Notes: generated by a model not told the origin, from the letters alone. DNA of 64,000 nucleotides from Minicystis rosea (GCA_001931535.1 CP016211.1:4819573-4883572); one strand, 5' to 3'. Shown: positions 35,095-44,238, counted from the first letter of the stretch. A program made the numbers and translations.

Positions 35095-36396
35095 TCAATT
35101 CACGTCGAGCTCGCCACGCGCGAGCGAGCGCGCGTGGACCGCGAGCCCCTCCACGACGGAGGTGAAGCTCTTGTAGTCGCGCACGCGCGCGTCGCCGAAG
35201 CGACGCCGGATCTCGGCCGCGATGCGCGGGACCTTGGCGGTGCCGCCGGTGCAACACACGTCTTGCACCTCGCTCGGGGCCACGCCGGCGGCGGCCAGCG
35301 TCTCGTCGAGGCAGCGCAGGATCGTGGACGTGGCGCGCTCGGAGGCGGTCTCGAAGGCGGTGCGGGTCACGCGCTCGTGCACGTCGATGGATGGATAGCT
35401 GAAGTCGATGCTCGCCTCGTCCGCGCCGGAGAGCGTTCGTTTGGCTTGCTCGATGACCTCGAAGATGGAGAACCCGAGGCCGTCGTCGACGAGCGTGGAG
35501 AGCTGATCGAGCTTCTCGCGATCGTCGGGCCCGACGCTCCATTTCCGCACGTTGCGGAGGAACTCGGCCACGTCCGCCCGGCGCAGGATCGAGAGGTTCG
35601 CCGGGGAGCAGAGGTGCTCCACGATGGGCTTGGGCATGGTGAGCACGTTCGAGCCCAAAGGCACTTTGTAGCTGACCTCGGCCCCGAAATGCCGCGCCAC
35701 CTGGCTGCGCATGATGCTCGCGTCGAGCGCGTCGCCCGCGACCGCCACACCGCCGATGGCGAGCACGTCCGAAGGACGGAAGTTCCGCGGGCCCACGCGC
35801 ATCACCGTGAAGTCGCTGGTGCCGCCGCCGAAGTCCGCGACGAGCACCACGCGCTCCTCGCCGACGCCGACGCCGAACTCGCGCGCGGCCGCGATGGGCT
35901 CGGGGAGGAACACCACCTCGTTGAAGCCCGCGCGGCGCGCGGCCTCCTCGAGGCGGCGCTGCGCGAGCTGATCGTCGAGCGGCTCCTCGGCGAAGCGCGC
36001 GGGCCGGCCGAGCACGACGCGATCGACCTCCGTGCAGTAATACGTGTTGGCGCGAATGCGCATCTCCCGGATGACCGCGGCCACCAGATCTTCGATCGGC
36101 ATGGGCCGCTCGTCGATGTACGTGCCGTGGAAGCTGCGCGACGGGAGGTGCTTCTTGATCGACCTGAGGAGACGGCCATCGAGGCCATTTTCCGCGTAAC
36201 GGCGCAGCGCCTCTTCGCCGTAATAACAACGCTGCGCATTGGGAAAATAGAGGACGCTGCGCAGGATGATGGGATCGGTCGCCCGCGGATCGATCGGCGC
36301 CGGGGAGAAGGTGTGGTCCGCGTTCGCGGCCGCGAGGAGCGAGTTGCTCGTGCCGAAATCGAGCGCGTACACCGTCGGGAGATCAGCGTTTTCCAT
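35095..36396 (-). CDS. Hsp70-family protein (YegD-like, short)
   Basis: A 433-residue protein. The actin-fold ATPase is visible: YALDFGTSNSLLAAAN (phosphate 1), RVVLGRPARF, VVLVADFGGGTSDFTVMRV (phosphate 2) and VCCTGGTAKVPRIAAEIRRR (adenosine region). It lacks the canonical DnaK substrate-binding C-terminus, as in YegD-type proteins. The start was placed at MENADLPTVY, where the fold begins. It is the last of three same-strand genes (crotonase, DNA methyltransferase, this gene), 67 bp after the methyltransferase. No DnaJ or GrpE partner is nearby. The client is unknown. Confidence 0.88.
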   Translation of the reverse strand: MENADLPTVYALDFGTSNSLLAAANADHTFSPAPIDPRATDPIILRSVLYFPNAQRCYYGEEALRRYAENGLDGRLLRSIKKHLPSRSFHGTYIDERPMPIEDLVAAVIREMRIRANTYYCTEVDRVVLGRPARFAEEPLDDQLAQRRLEEAARRAGFNEVVFLPEPIAAAREFGVGVGEERVVLVADFGGGTSDFTVMRVGPRNFRPSDVLAIGGVAVAGDALDASIMRSQVARHFGAEVSYKVPLGSNVLTMPKPIVEHLCSPANLSILRRADVAEFLRNVRKWSVGPDDREKLDQLSTLVDDGLGFSIFEVIEQAKRTLSGADEASIDFSYPSIDVHERVTRTAFETASERATSTILRCLDETLAAAGVAPSEVQDVCCTGGTAKVPRIAAEIRRRFGDARVRDYKSFTSVVEGLAVHARSLARGELDVN

Positions 36397-36463
36397 GTAT
36401 GAGATCGTGCCTGTTCGATTGAGCTTTCCAAGCTGCCCTGATTCGTGACATCCTGAGGAGGAA

Positions 36464-37693
36464 TCAAGGATGTCTCGAGGTTGGGCCCCTTCGCCGACTC
36501 GAGGTCTTCGCCGGCGCCTTTTTGTGCTTCGGCTTCGGCTTCTGCTTCTGTTTCGGGGCGCGTGATTTCGTGGCCGAGCGCGTCGACGCGCGGGCGGACG
36601 TCGCCTTCGTCGCTGTGGTGGCGGCGCTCGCCGCGCGCTTGCCGCTCGAGCGGCGCTTCTTGCTCGCACGGAGCTTCTTGCCGTTCTCGTCGGTCATCGT
36701 CTTCGGCTTCGTGCGCTTCTGCGGCTTCGCGTTGCTCGGAGCCTCGTTGGTGTCGGCTTCGGAGCCCGCTGCTTTCGCACGATCGGGCGCCGTATGCACG
36801 GGCGGCGGCGCGTCGCGGAAAAGGGCGTCGCGACCGGCGAAGCGACGACGCATGACCTCGATCGCTTGCGGGCTCTCGTCGATGAGGACGACGTCCCGCC
36901 CGTGCCGCGCACCGGCGTCGCCGAAGCTGCCGCTGCCCGCGAAGAAATCGAGGAGCCGATCGCCCGGACGCGAGTGCACGCGCACGATGCGCGAGAGCAC
37001 CCCGAGCGGTTTCTGCGTCGGATACCCCGTCTTCTCCTTGCCATTGGGGCTGACGATGGTGTGCCACCAGGTGTCGGTCGGCGTCTTCCCGCGCGCCGCC
37101 TTCTCCTTCCCGACGAGCCCCGGCGCCATGTACGGGATGCGATCGATCTCGTCGAAGTTGAAGCAGTAGCGCCGCGGATCCTTGGCGTAGAAGAGGATGT
37201 TGTCGTGCTTCGGCGACCAGCGCTTCGTGGCGCGGGCTCCATAGTCGTAGGCCCAGATGAGCTCGTTGATGAAGCTGTCGCGCCCGAAGATCTCGTCGAG
37301 CAGCACCTTGGCGTAGTGGACCTCGCGATAATCGAGGTGGAGAAAGAAGCTCCCCTCGGGCTTGAGCAGGCGGTGCGCCTCCTCGAGCCGCGGCGCCAAG
37401 AAGCGCAGGTAATCGTCGAAGCGATCGCGGAACGAGCTCTGGCCGACCACCGTCGTGCGATAGCGCCGCCCCTGAAAGCCGACGCGATCACCTTCGGCAT
37501 GCCGCTCGGTGCGGATGCGCGTGCGTGCCTGCGCCCGGCCCGTGTTGAACGGCGGATCGATGTAGACCAGATCGAACGAAGCATCGGGAAACCCGGCCAA
37601 GATGGGCAGGTTGTCGCCCGTGAAGACCTCGATCTTGCCCGGCACCGCCGATCCTTCACGCCGGCTCGGCGCGCTCTGCGACCTGAATCTCAC
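36464..37693 (-). CDS. DNA methyltransferase (N4-cytosine/N6-adenine, beta-type order) with Lys/Ala-rich histone-H1-like tail
   Basis: About 409 residues. Motif IV DPPF is at 46-49 (YIDPPFNTGRAQ). The target-recognition part follows (AYDYGARATKRWSPKHDNIL), and motif I FFAGSG is near 250, the order of beta-class amino-methyltransferases. GYPTQKPLGVLSRIV is a further family motif. Residues from about 315 to 409 are Lys/Arg/Ala/Ser/Pro-rich (KKRRSSGKRAASAATTATKA, KQKQKPKPKHKKAP), like histone H1 tails. No restriction endonuclease or specificity subunit is adjacent, so it is solitary. Start GTG 37693 or GTG 37645 (after AAGGA); both are plausible. Confidence 0.87.
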   Translation of the reverse strand: MRFRSQSAPSRREGSAVPGKIEVFTGDNLPILAGFPDASFDLVYIDPPFNTGRAQARTRIRTERHAEGDRVGFQGRRYRTTVVGQSSFRDRFDDYLRFLAPRLEEAHRLLKPEGSFFLHLDYREVHYAKVLLDEIFGRDSFINELIWAYDYGARATKRWSPKHDNILFYAKDPRRYCFNFDEIDRIPYMAPGLVGKEKAARGKTPTDTWWHTIVSPNGKEKTGYPTQKPLGVLSRIVRVHSRPGDRLLDFFAGSGSFGDAGARHGRDVVLIDESPQAIEVMRRRFAGRDALFRDAPPPVHTAPDRAKAAGSEADTNEAPSNAKPQKRTKPKTMTDENGKKLRASKKRRSSGKRAASAATTATKATSARASTRSATKSRAPKQKQKPKPKHKKAPAKTSSRRRGPTSRHP

Positions 37694-37841
37694 GCGCGCA
37701 TCCTACCGCGACGTGCGGAGCGCGCGTGCCGAGGAGAACGCACGCGCGCGCGACATGAAGGCTCGATTCGAGGAAAACGCAAAGCTGCTCAGCCGGGAGG
37801 CACCGAGGATCGACGCCGGCTCTGCCAGCGTGGGGTTTGGG

Positions 37842-38549
37842 TCAGGGCACCACGGGCGGCGTGAGCCGGACCGCGTCGACGGTGAGCGTGTCGCGGATGT
37901 ATTGGATGGTGCGTTCGCGCATGACGATCTTCGTCTTCGCGTAGGCGTCGCGCGGCAAGGCCGCGAGCCGCTGGGCGTGCGCGGTGGCCGTCGGGAGGAG
38001 GCGCGCCTCCTCGGCCACTTCGTCGACCCAACCGGCGGTGCGCGCGCCCTCCGGATCGTAGACGGTCGCGAAGAGGGTCGCGGCCACGAAGTGCTGCGGG
38101 TGAAGCCGATCGCGCGCGAGCTCCATCGCCAGGATGGGGACGGGCAGGCCGATCTGAACCTCGTTCAGGCCGATGCGGAAAGCGCCCGCGGCGCTCACGC
38201 GCAGGTCGCCCGTGGCCACGAGCAGCGCACCGCCCGCGAGCGCGTGTCCCGAGCTCGCCACGACGAGCGGCAACGGGAACGCATACAGGCGAAGGAGGAA
38301 CTCCACGCCGCGCGCGATGAGCGCCCGCGCCTGCTCCACGCCTGCCATCATCTGCTTGAGATCGAAGCCCGCGCAGAAGCGGCCCGCACGACCGGTGAGG
38401 ACGACCGCCGAGGCTTCCTTCTCCGCGCGATCGAACAGCTGCTCGACGGCATCCATCATGTCGGCGCTCAGCGCGTTGGCCTTGCCGTCATCCATCGTGA
38501 TGGTGGCGATCCCAGCAGTTTGCTCGTACCGAACCAGGCTCGTGCTCAT
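37842..38549 (-). CDS. Enoyl-CoA hydratase/isomerase (crotonase) family protein
   Basis: A 235-residue protein of typical crotonase length. Residues ITMDDGKANALSADMMDAV, VLTGRAGRFCAGFDLKQM (first oxyanion-hole segment) and SSGHALAGGALLVATGDLRV (second) define the family. The usual catalytic Glu region is replaced by FRIGLNEVQIGLPVP, which still contains Glu. The reaction (hydration, isomerisation or other CoA-thioester chemistry) cannot be set from sequence. The start MSTSLVRYEQ was chosen because the fold begins there. It lies 148 bp upstream of the methyltransferase on the same strand. Confidence 0.87.
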   Translation of the reverse strand: MSTSLVRYEQTAGIATITMDDGKANALSADMMDAVEQLFDRAEKEASAVVLTGRAGRFCAGFDLKQMMAGVEQARALIARGVEFLLRLYAFPLPLVVASSGHALAGGALLVATGDLRVSAAGAFRIGLNEVQIGLPVPILAMELARDRLHPQHFVAATLFATVYDPEGARTAGWVDEVAEEARLLPTATAHAQRLAALPRDAYAKTKIVMRERTIQYIRDTLTVDAVRLTPPVVP

Positions 38550-38784
38550 GTCGCGGCATTGTGCGTCACGGACGGCGGCCTCGACAAGTGCGCTCGTGCG
38601 CGCGTCGATGATTCGAGGACGCGCGCGTGTGCGAGCATCCCGCGCGACGCGAGCACGATGGCGCAAGGCGCGCGACCACGACAGCGCAGTCAGGGCAGCG
38701 CCGGAGCATGGCAGTCTGCCACGGGCGCCTCACGGTGGCCTGATCGTTGCTCGCCCAAAGACATCCTTTCACGAGGGGATTGAA

Positions 38785-39252
38785 ATGGCTTGGAGATACC
38801 TTCTCTCTTTGGCTTGTATCGTATCGGGTCCAGCGCTCGCCGGCTGCGGCGGGGCGCTGGTAAGCGGGACGATCGAACGACAGAAGAACGATCACACGTT
38901 CAATGACGATGTCGTCTTCACCGGCGATGCTCATGTCGTCATCGAGCTCGCGCGATACCAAGGCGAGGACGCGCCGACGGCGCCCGTGACCGAAATCGAC
39001 ATCCCCTTCACCGGCTTCCCCTTCGCCTTCGACGTCCCGGGAGATCCCGGCGAGGCCTTCGCCAACGAGGCCAAGCTCCTTCTCCACGCCAAGGTCTTCA
39101 ACCACGCGGGGACCAAGCTCCAAGTCGGCGACTTCATCAACGAGCTCAGCGTCGAAATCGAAGAGGCCGGCACCAGCGTCGTCGTCCAAGCCGCCGGTCT
39201 CGAAGCCTGCGACGCGCCCAACGCGGGGGGCGCCTGCACCTCGGAACAGTGA
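38785..39252 (+). CDS. YbaY-like lipoprotein
   Basis: A 155-residue protein. The signal sequence has lipobox LAGC within GPALAGCGG. The rest fits the YbaY/DUF-type beta-sandwich: TGDAHVVIELARYQGEDAPT, then EIDIPFTGFPFAFDVPGDPG, and LLLHAKVFNHAGTKLQVGDF. Such proteins are outer-membrane or periplasmic lipoproteins of unclear role. The ATG follows AGGGGATTGAA, a good ribosome site. Single gene. Confidence 0.78.
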   Translation: MAWRYLLSLACIVSGPALAGCGGALVSGTIERQKNDHTFNDDVVFTGDAHVVIELARYQGEDAPTAPVTEIDIPFTGFPFAFDVPGDPGEAFANEAKLLLHAKVFNHAGTKLQVGDFINELSVEIEEAGTSVVVQAAGLEACDAPNAGGACTSEQ

Positions 39253-39403
39253 GCTTCGATCGAATGCTGGACGGGTAGAGCATCGGGCGCTCGATTGGCC
39301 ATCTCGATATCGAGCGCTCGTCTCTCCGCGGGCGCGGAGCGGGCAATTCCTCCCTTGACCGAGCGCACACGCGAGGCCGGTGAGCCTGCGCGGCGCGCTC
39401 TGC

Positions 39404-40765
39404 CTATGCGCTCGGCGCGCCGCCCGAAGGCCCGAGATCGACCTGCAGCCGGGTACGGCCGACCAAGATCTCGTCGCCGTGCTCGAGTGGGTGGCGGCCG
39501 GAGACCCGCACGAAGACGCCGCTCTTCGCGCCGAGATCGGTGAGCACGAAGTCTTCGGCCTGCTCTTCGATCACGCAGTGATAACGCGCGACCAGCGGGT
39601 CACGCAGGATGAGGCTGTTCGCGTAGTCTTGGCCGGAGCCGATTTGGAGCAGCGTCTCGCGGGCCATCCCGCATGCGCCGAGAGCGCCGCCTTCGAAGAT
39701 CTGCACGACGCAGAACGAGGATGGGGCCTTGAGCGACGAGAGGAAGTACGTCGGTCCATCGTCGGGGCCGTCGTCCGCCTCGGGGTTGCGCTCGAGGCGC
39801 AGGAGCTGATCGCCGATGACGAACTCGGTGCCCACGCTGATGGCCACGCGTGAGCGGATGCGGACGAAGACGCCGTTGCCGCCTTCCAGATCTTCGAGCC
39901 AGAGGCGATCGCCTTCCCAGATCAGCGCGGCCTCGCGTGCGTGACAGAAGCGCTCGCCCGGGAGCTTCACGGCGCCTTCCGAGCCGAGGATCACGGTGTC
40001 GCCGCGTGGATCGTAGCGATCCTCGCCGCCCGACAGGCTGCGCAGCACATGCAGGGTGAAGCGCACTTTGCCGCCGGGCTCGGCGCGCGCAGGCTCGGGC
40101 GCGGCGGGCGCGCGCGGCTTGCCGCCGCCGACCTGACCGATGTCGACGGCCGGCGGGTGCTCCAAGACCTCCATGCCGCCGCCGCGCGCGCCTTCGATGA
40201 CGGGGTCGAAGCGCCCGTCGCGGAGCTGCTGCACCATCTCCATGTGCTGGCCCTTCATCAGGCTCCGCACGAAGAGCGCGACGTCGTCACGCTGCACCGA
40301 GTCCGCGTATCCGCGCTTGTGGCTCTTGATGATGCGCCCGCCGTCCGTGAACAAGTGCGTGATGATGTGCGGCTGGCTGAGCCCCGAGTCCTCGGTCTGA
40401 ACGTGGTAGAGCTTGCCCTTGTATTTGACGTTGTTGTTGAAGCCGAGCTGCGCCTTCTGGAAGACGGGCCGGCCCGCGCGGTCGAGGCGCGCGAGCTCCT
40501 CGGCTGGGTAGCGGCGGATGGCCTCTTCGAGCTCGGCGTGATCGGAGGTGATCGTGCCCTCCATGCGCTCGAAGGCCATCTTGGCGATGGCGCTCTTCGG
40601 CTCGATGCGCAGCGCCTCCGCGAGCAGCGCTTGGCCGTCGGCGTCGTTCGGCCCCTGCGCAGCCCACGCCGAGAGCACGAGGACGGCATCGGCGCTCGAT
40701 CCCTTGTCGCGGAGCGATTTGGCGACCCGCAGGGCCAGCGTGCGCGGATTGGGTGCGCTTGTCAT
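39404..40765 (-). CDS. Double-FHA-domain signalling protein
   Basis: A 453-residue cytoplasmic protein. An N-terminal TPR-like helical region (1-100) precedes a unique middle part. FHA domain 1 lies around 240-330 (DTVILGSEGAVKLPGERFCH AREAALIW, EGGNGVFVRI). FHA domain 2 lies around 365-450 (LLQIGSGQDYANSLILRDPL, VARYHCVIEEQAEDFVLTDL, KSGVFVRVSGRHPLEHGDEI). FHA domains bind phosphothreonine, so this is a likely partner of a Ser/Thr kinase such as the one at 58779, though the genes are not linked. Conserved FHA Gly, Ser/Arg and His positions are seen in domain 2. Confidence 0.85.
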   Translation of the reverse strand: MTSAPNPRTLALRVAKSLRDKGSSADAVLVLSAWAAQGPNDADGQALLAEALRIEPKSAIAKMAFERMEGTITSDHAELEEAIRRYPAEELARLDRAGRPVFQKAQLGFNNNVKYKGKLYHVQTEDSGLSQPHIITHLFTDGGRIIKSHKRGYADSVQRDDVALFVRSLMKGQHMEMVQQLRDGRFDPVIEGARGGGMEVLEHPPAVDIGQVGGGKPRAPAAPEPARAEPGGKVRFTLHVLRSLSGGEDRYDPRGDTVILGSEGAVKLPGERFCHAREAALIWEGDRLWLEDLEGGNGVFVRIRSRVAISVGTEFVIGDQLLRLERNPEADDGPDDGPTYFLSSLKAPSSFCVVQIFEGGALGACGMARETLLQIGSGQDYANSLILRDPLVARYHCVIEEQAEDFVLTDLGAKSGVFVRVSGRHPLEHGDEILVGRTRLQVDLGPSGGAPSA

Positions 40766-40898
40766 GGGCCCGCATCATCGACGCGCCCGGGTCCGAGGGC
40801 AATGGTCGGCGCACCTTCCGGAGGCCGTGCGGCGCGATCGTGTGGGCCCCAGCGCGAGTGAGCTTCCGGATCGTCCCTACGTCAGCGGCCTGGCGCGC

Positions 40899-41546
40899 TC
40901 ACGAGGCGCGACGCGGGCGTGGGGAGAGCTGCGCGAGATACATGATCAACATGTCGGAGACGGCGTCGGCCCAGCGATCGAGCTCGGCGTCGCTCAGCCG
41001 GCGCTCCGAGACCTGCTTGCCGACCGAGGTCATCGTGGTGATGACGAGCTCGGCGGCGAAGCGCCGCTCGCGCGGGGTCGCCCGCGGCGCGGCGGCGGCG
41101 ACGAAGGTGCCGATGATGCGGCGGCTCCGGCGACGCCCGGCGCGCGACTCCGGCGCGTCGTGATAGCTCGGCGCCGCGGCGTCGAGCGCGAGGCGGAGCG
41201 GCGCTTCGTCGCGCTCGGAGCGGAAGAACGCGCGCACCGTCGCGCGGAGGCGCGCCTCCGGAGGCTTCGCGGTGTCACCGAGGAGCGCGTCGATCGTCGC
41301 CCCGGTCTTCTCCCATTCGTCGAGCTGGAGACGATAGAGGATGGCCTGTTTGTTCGGGAAATACTGATAGAGCGAGCCGACGCTCACGCCCGCCGCCTCG
41401 GCGACGCGAAGGGTGGTGAAGCGCATGGCGCCCTCCCGCTCGAGAACGCGAATCGCCGCCTTCAAGATGTCGGCGACGAGCTGCGTGGAGCGCGCCTGAA
41501 CAGGCAGCTTCCGCGGGGCAACGACGGGGCGCGGGGGTCGCGACAT
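40899..41546 (-). CDS. TetR/AcrR family regulator
   Basis: A 215-residue protein of standard length. The helix-turn-helix is at about 25-70: ILKAAIRVLEREGAMRFTTL, RVAEAAGVSVGSLYQYFPNK. The C-terminal domain is divergent, as usual for ligand-binding TetR domains. It is divergent from the O-methyltransferase gene, with a 70-bp intergenic region carrying an inverted repeat at 41571-41594. It probably represses that gene and itself. The ligand is unknown. Confidence 0.93.
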   Translation of the reverse strand: MSRPPRPVVAPRKLPVQARSTQLVADILKAAIRVLEREGAMRFTTLRVAEAAGVSVGSLYQYFPNKQAILYRLQLDEWEKTGATIDALLGDTAKPPEARLRATVRAFFRSERDEAPLRLALDAAAPSYHDAPESRAGRRRSRRIIGTFVAAAAPRATPRERRFAAELVITTMTSVGKQVSERRLSDAELDRWADAVSDMLIMYLAQLSPRPRRAS

Positions 41547-41570
41547 GGTCCCTCTCCGAACGCGAATGGC

Positions 41571-41594
41571 GAACGCGAATAATCATTCGTATTC
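41571..41594. promoter_or_regulatory. Candidate TetR operator
   Basis: The inverted repeat GAACGCGAAT - AATC - ATTCGTATTC matches at 8 of 10 arm positions and lies between the divergent TetR and O-methyltransferase starts. The left arm is also present as a direct copy at 41558-41567. Confidence 0.55.
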
Positions 41595-41616
41595 TTCTGG
41601 CCCATCAGGAGCAACC

Positions 41617-42306
41617 ATGAACGACCCGAAAAACCAGACCGACTGCACGCTGAGCACGCCGCGCGTCGCCGCCCTCCTCGCGCGGCTCTTCGCCGACAGC
41701 GAGGCGAGCGACGGGAAGCTCCGCCAGATCGTCGGCGCGCTCTCGCCCGAGGAGCGCGCGCGCCGCATGGCGGATCCCAACGCCGATTACCGCCAATTCT
41801 TCAGCCGCGCGAAGGAGCTCTACCTGGCGGTGGCGCCGGAGACGGCGAGGCTCCTTTACATGCTCGGCCGAACCACGGGCGCGCGGTCCATCGTCGAGTT
41901 CGGGACCTCGTTCGGCATCTCCACCATCCACCTCGCGGCCGCGCTGCGCGACAACGGCGGCGGCCATCTCGTCGGCAGCGAGCTCGAGCCGAGCAAGGCG
42001 GCCGTGGCGCGGGCCAACCTGACCGAGGCCGGCCTCGCCGATCTCGTCGACGTGCGCGAGGGCGACGCGCTGGAGACGCTCTCGCGCGATCTCCCGGAGA
42101 GCATCGATCTCGTGCTCCTCGACGGGCACAAGCCGCTCTATCCGCGCATTCTGGATCTCGTCGAGCCCCGTCTCCGCAAGGGAGCGTGCCTCGTCGCCGA
42201 CAACGTCGACGCCAGCCCGGACTACGTCACCCGCGTGCGCGCGGCGGGAGGCCGCTACCTCTCGGTGCCCTTCGCCGACGACGTCGAGCTCTCGATCAAG
42301 CTGTGA
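41617..42306 (+). CDS. Class I SAM-dependent O-methyltransferase
   Basis: A 229-residue protein like caffeoyl-CoA/catechol-type O-methyltransferases. Motif I is SIVEFGTSFGISTIHLAAAL, followed by GGHLVGSELEPSKAAVARAN and DLVLLDGHKPLYP. CLVADNVDASPDYVTRVRA is the family end motif. It transfers methyl groups from SAM to a hydroxyl group of a small molecule. The start at 41617 (MNDPKNQ) is preceded by CATCAGGAGCAACC, containing AGGAG. It is likely controlled by the divergent TetR gene; the substrate is unknown. Confidence 0.9.
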   Translation: MNDPKNQTDCTLSTPRVAALLARLFADSEASDGKLRQIVGALSPEERARRMADPNADYRQFFSRAKELYLAVAPETARLLYMLGRTTGARSIVEFGTSFGISTIHLAAALRDNGGGHLVGSELEPSKAAVARANLTEAGLADLVDVREGDALETLSRDLPESIDLVLLDGHKPLYPRILDLVEPRLRKGACLVADNVDASPDYVTRVRAAGGRYLSVPFADDVELSIKL

Positions 42307-42332
42307 AGCACGGGAGCGAAGATGGCGAGTCA

Positions 42333-42350
42333 CCCGCGCGCATGCGCGGG
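42333..42350. terminator. Hairpin between convergent genes
   Basis: Stem CCCGCGC / GCGCGGG with loop GCAT, between the O-methyltransferase stop and the stop at 42370. Short but perfect. Confidence 0.5.
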
Positions 42351-42369
42351 CGACACCGCTCATCGTCGT

Positions 42370-44145
42370 TCACTTCGGGCAATCGCAGCACACCTCGACA
42401 GCCACGCTCTCGAGCGCGCTCGACAGGGCAGCGCCGTCGCTCGCCGATACGTAGAGCGCAGCGCCGTTCGGATCCGTGGCCACGTAGCCGCCGCCTTGCA
42501 ACATGCACCCGGCGGGGAACCCCTTCGCGGTCATTCCCGCGCAGGCCATGTTGTTGAGGAACGCCGCGCCCACGCCGCCGGGCAGGTTCGCGCCCTCGGC
42601 CGAGAAGCCGACTACGAACGTCTTGAGCCCGCCCGCCGCGAGCTTCTGCACGATCGGCAACGGATCGGGCGTCGGGCAGCTCTGATCCCAATCCGCGCCG
42701 TCGGTGACCAGCACGATGTACTGCGGCCGGCCCGGCGTCGCGTGCGCGATCAGGTAATCCGACGCGGTCAGCAAGCCATTGCCGGTCGGCGTCGAGGTGC
42801 AGATCTTGGTCTTCGCCGGATCGAGGGCGGCCGCGATGGTCGCGCCCGCGTTCTTGGCCGGCGGCACCAACACCTCACCTGCTTCGCAATTCGGGTTCGT
42901 GGCCGCCGTATTCGCGACCTTCTCCGCGAGCGTGATGCACCCGGGCGACTCCTTCGGCCACAGCGTGAGCCCGAGCCGCACTCCATTGTCGAGCGGCTGC
43001 CCCGCGAGCCCCTCGATGGCATGAATGGCCTGATACCATTTCGAGCTCGCGTAATCGGGCGCGTCCGTCGGCTCGCCGCCGCCCGGCGTCTTGTGCATCG
43101 TCAGCGTCCGATCCAAGGCGATCATCATGTCGGGCGGATCGCACTTGGGCTGGCAATCACAACAGAGCGTCGCGCCCACGCTCTGGAGCGTCGCCGCGAG
43201 CGCGCCGCCGTCGCTCGCCGAGAGATAGAGCTGCGGCCCGGCCGCGTCGGCCGCCACCCAACCACTGCCGCTCATCACGCATCCAGCCGGGAAGCCTTTC
43301 GCCGTCTGGCCCGCGCACGCCATGTCGTTGAGGAAGCTCGCGCCCACGCCGCCGGGCAGGATCGCGCCCTCGGCCGAAAAGCCGATCATGAACGTCTTGA
43401 TGCCCGCGGCCGCGATGTCTTGCACGATGGGGAGCGGGTCCGGCGTCGGACAGCTCTGATCCCAGTCCGCTCCGTCGGTGACCAGCACGAGGTATTGCGC
43501 TCGCCCCGGCGTCGCGTGCGACTTCAGATAATCGAAGGCCGTTTGCAGCCCGCTGCCCGTGGGCGTCGACGTGCAGATCTTGGTCGTCGCCGGATCCAGG
43601 AGATTGGCAATCGCCCCACCGTTGCCGATGGCCGGCGGGATCGTCACGTCACCGGCTTCGCAGTTCGGGTTGGTGGCCGCCACGTTGGCGACCTTCTCCG
43701 CCAGGGTGATGCATCCAGGTGATTCCTTCGGCCACAGCTCGAGGCCGAATCGGATCGACTTGTCGAGCGGCGGCGCCACCATCGACTCGATGGCCTGAAT
43801 GGCCTGATACCATTTCGAGCTCGCGTACGCGGGCGCGTCCGTCGGCTCACCGCCGTTCGGCGTCTTGTGCATCGTCAGCGTCCGATCGAGCAGAATCAAC
43901 ACCTCCGGCGGATCGCAGTTGGCGCTCCCACCACCGCCGGTGTTGCCTCCATCGAGCGAGATGCTTCCGCCGCCGAGGCCGCTCCCGGAGCTCGAGCTCG
44001 CGCCGGCGCCGGTTCCCGTCCCCGTCGCGCCCGCGCCGCCCGTGCCGGTTTGGCCACCTCCACCGCACGAAGCCGCCGCCGAGACCAGCGACACCAGCAC
44101 CAGGATCATCGCGAGGAACAGAGATGAACGTCGAAGGCGCGTCAT
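42370..44145 (-). CDS. Lipoprotein with two tandem von Willebrand A-like domains
   Basis: A 591-residue exported protein. A signal peptide ends at a lipobox-like AASC (Cys 27), followed by a Gly/Ser/Thr linker to residue 76. Residues 77-334 and 335-591 are two copies of one domain, about 74% identical and gap-free. Each starts with CDPP, then LLDRTLTM or ALDRTLTM, where a vWA MIDAS DxSxS would be, here DxTxT, and each contains LVTDGADWDQSCPTPDPLP. Paired Cys and CCDC at the end of each copy suggest disulfides. Such surface proteins often bind metal and partners. It is upstream of the convergent O-methyltransferase and downstream of the fibro-slime gene. Confidence 0.85.
   Translation of the reverse strand: MTRLRRSSLFLAMILVLVSLVSAAASCGGGGQTGTGGAGATGTGTGAGASSSSGSGLGGGSISLDGGNTGGGGSANCDPPEVLILLDRTLTMHKTPNGGEPTDAPAYASSKWYQAIQAIESMVAPPLDKSIRFGLELWPKESPGCITLAEKVANVAATNPNCEAGDVTIPPAIGNGGAIANLLDPATTKICTSTPTGSGLQTAFDYLKSHATPGRAQYLVLVTDGADWDQSCPTPDPLPIVQDIAAAGIKTFMIGFSAEGAILPGGVGASFLNDMACAGQTAKGFPAGCVMSGSGWVAADAAGPQLYLSASDGGALAATLQSVGATLCCDCQPKCDPPDMMIALDRTLTMHKTPGGGEPTDAPDYASSKWYQAIHAIEGLAGQPLDNGVRLGLTLWPKESPGCITLAEKVANTAATNPNCEAGEVLVPPAKNAGATIAAALDPAKTKICTSTPTGNGLLTASDYLIAHATPGRPQYIVLVTDGADWDQSCPTPDPLPIVQKLAAGGLKTFVVGFSAEGANLPGGVGAAFLNNMACAGMTAKGFPAGCMLQGGGYVATDPNGAALYVSASDGAALSSALESVAVEVCCDCPK
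42373..43917 (-). repeat. Tandem duplication of a 774-bp coding unit
   Basis: The two domain copies of the vWA-like lipoprotein occupy 43144-43917 and 42373-43143. Reading residue by residue, about 191 of 257 positions are identical, with no insertions, pointing to an intragenic duplication that is old enough to have diverged. Confidence 0.88.
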
Positions 44146-44238
44146 GGGATGATGCGATGGTACATGTCGGCCACGAGCCCAGCTACCGTCGGCTGCGCAC
44201 GCCGCCGTGCGGCTCAGCCTCGCCCCCGGCGCCGCGTC

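Noticed and set aside
36464..37693. Restriction-modification or phage-defence system around the methyltransferase
   Set aside because: Neighbours are a crotonase and an Hsp70-like gene; no nuclease, helicase or specificity subunit is nearby.
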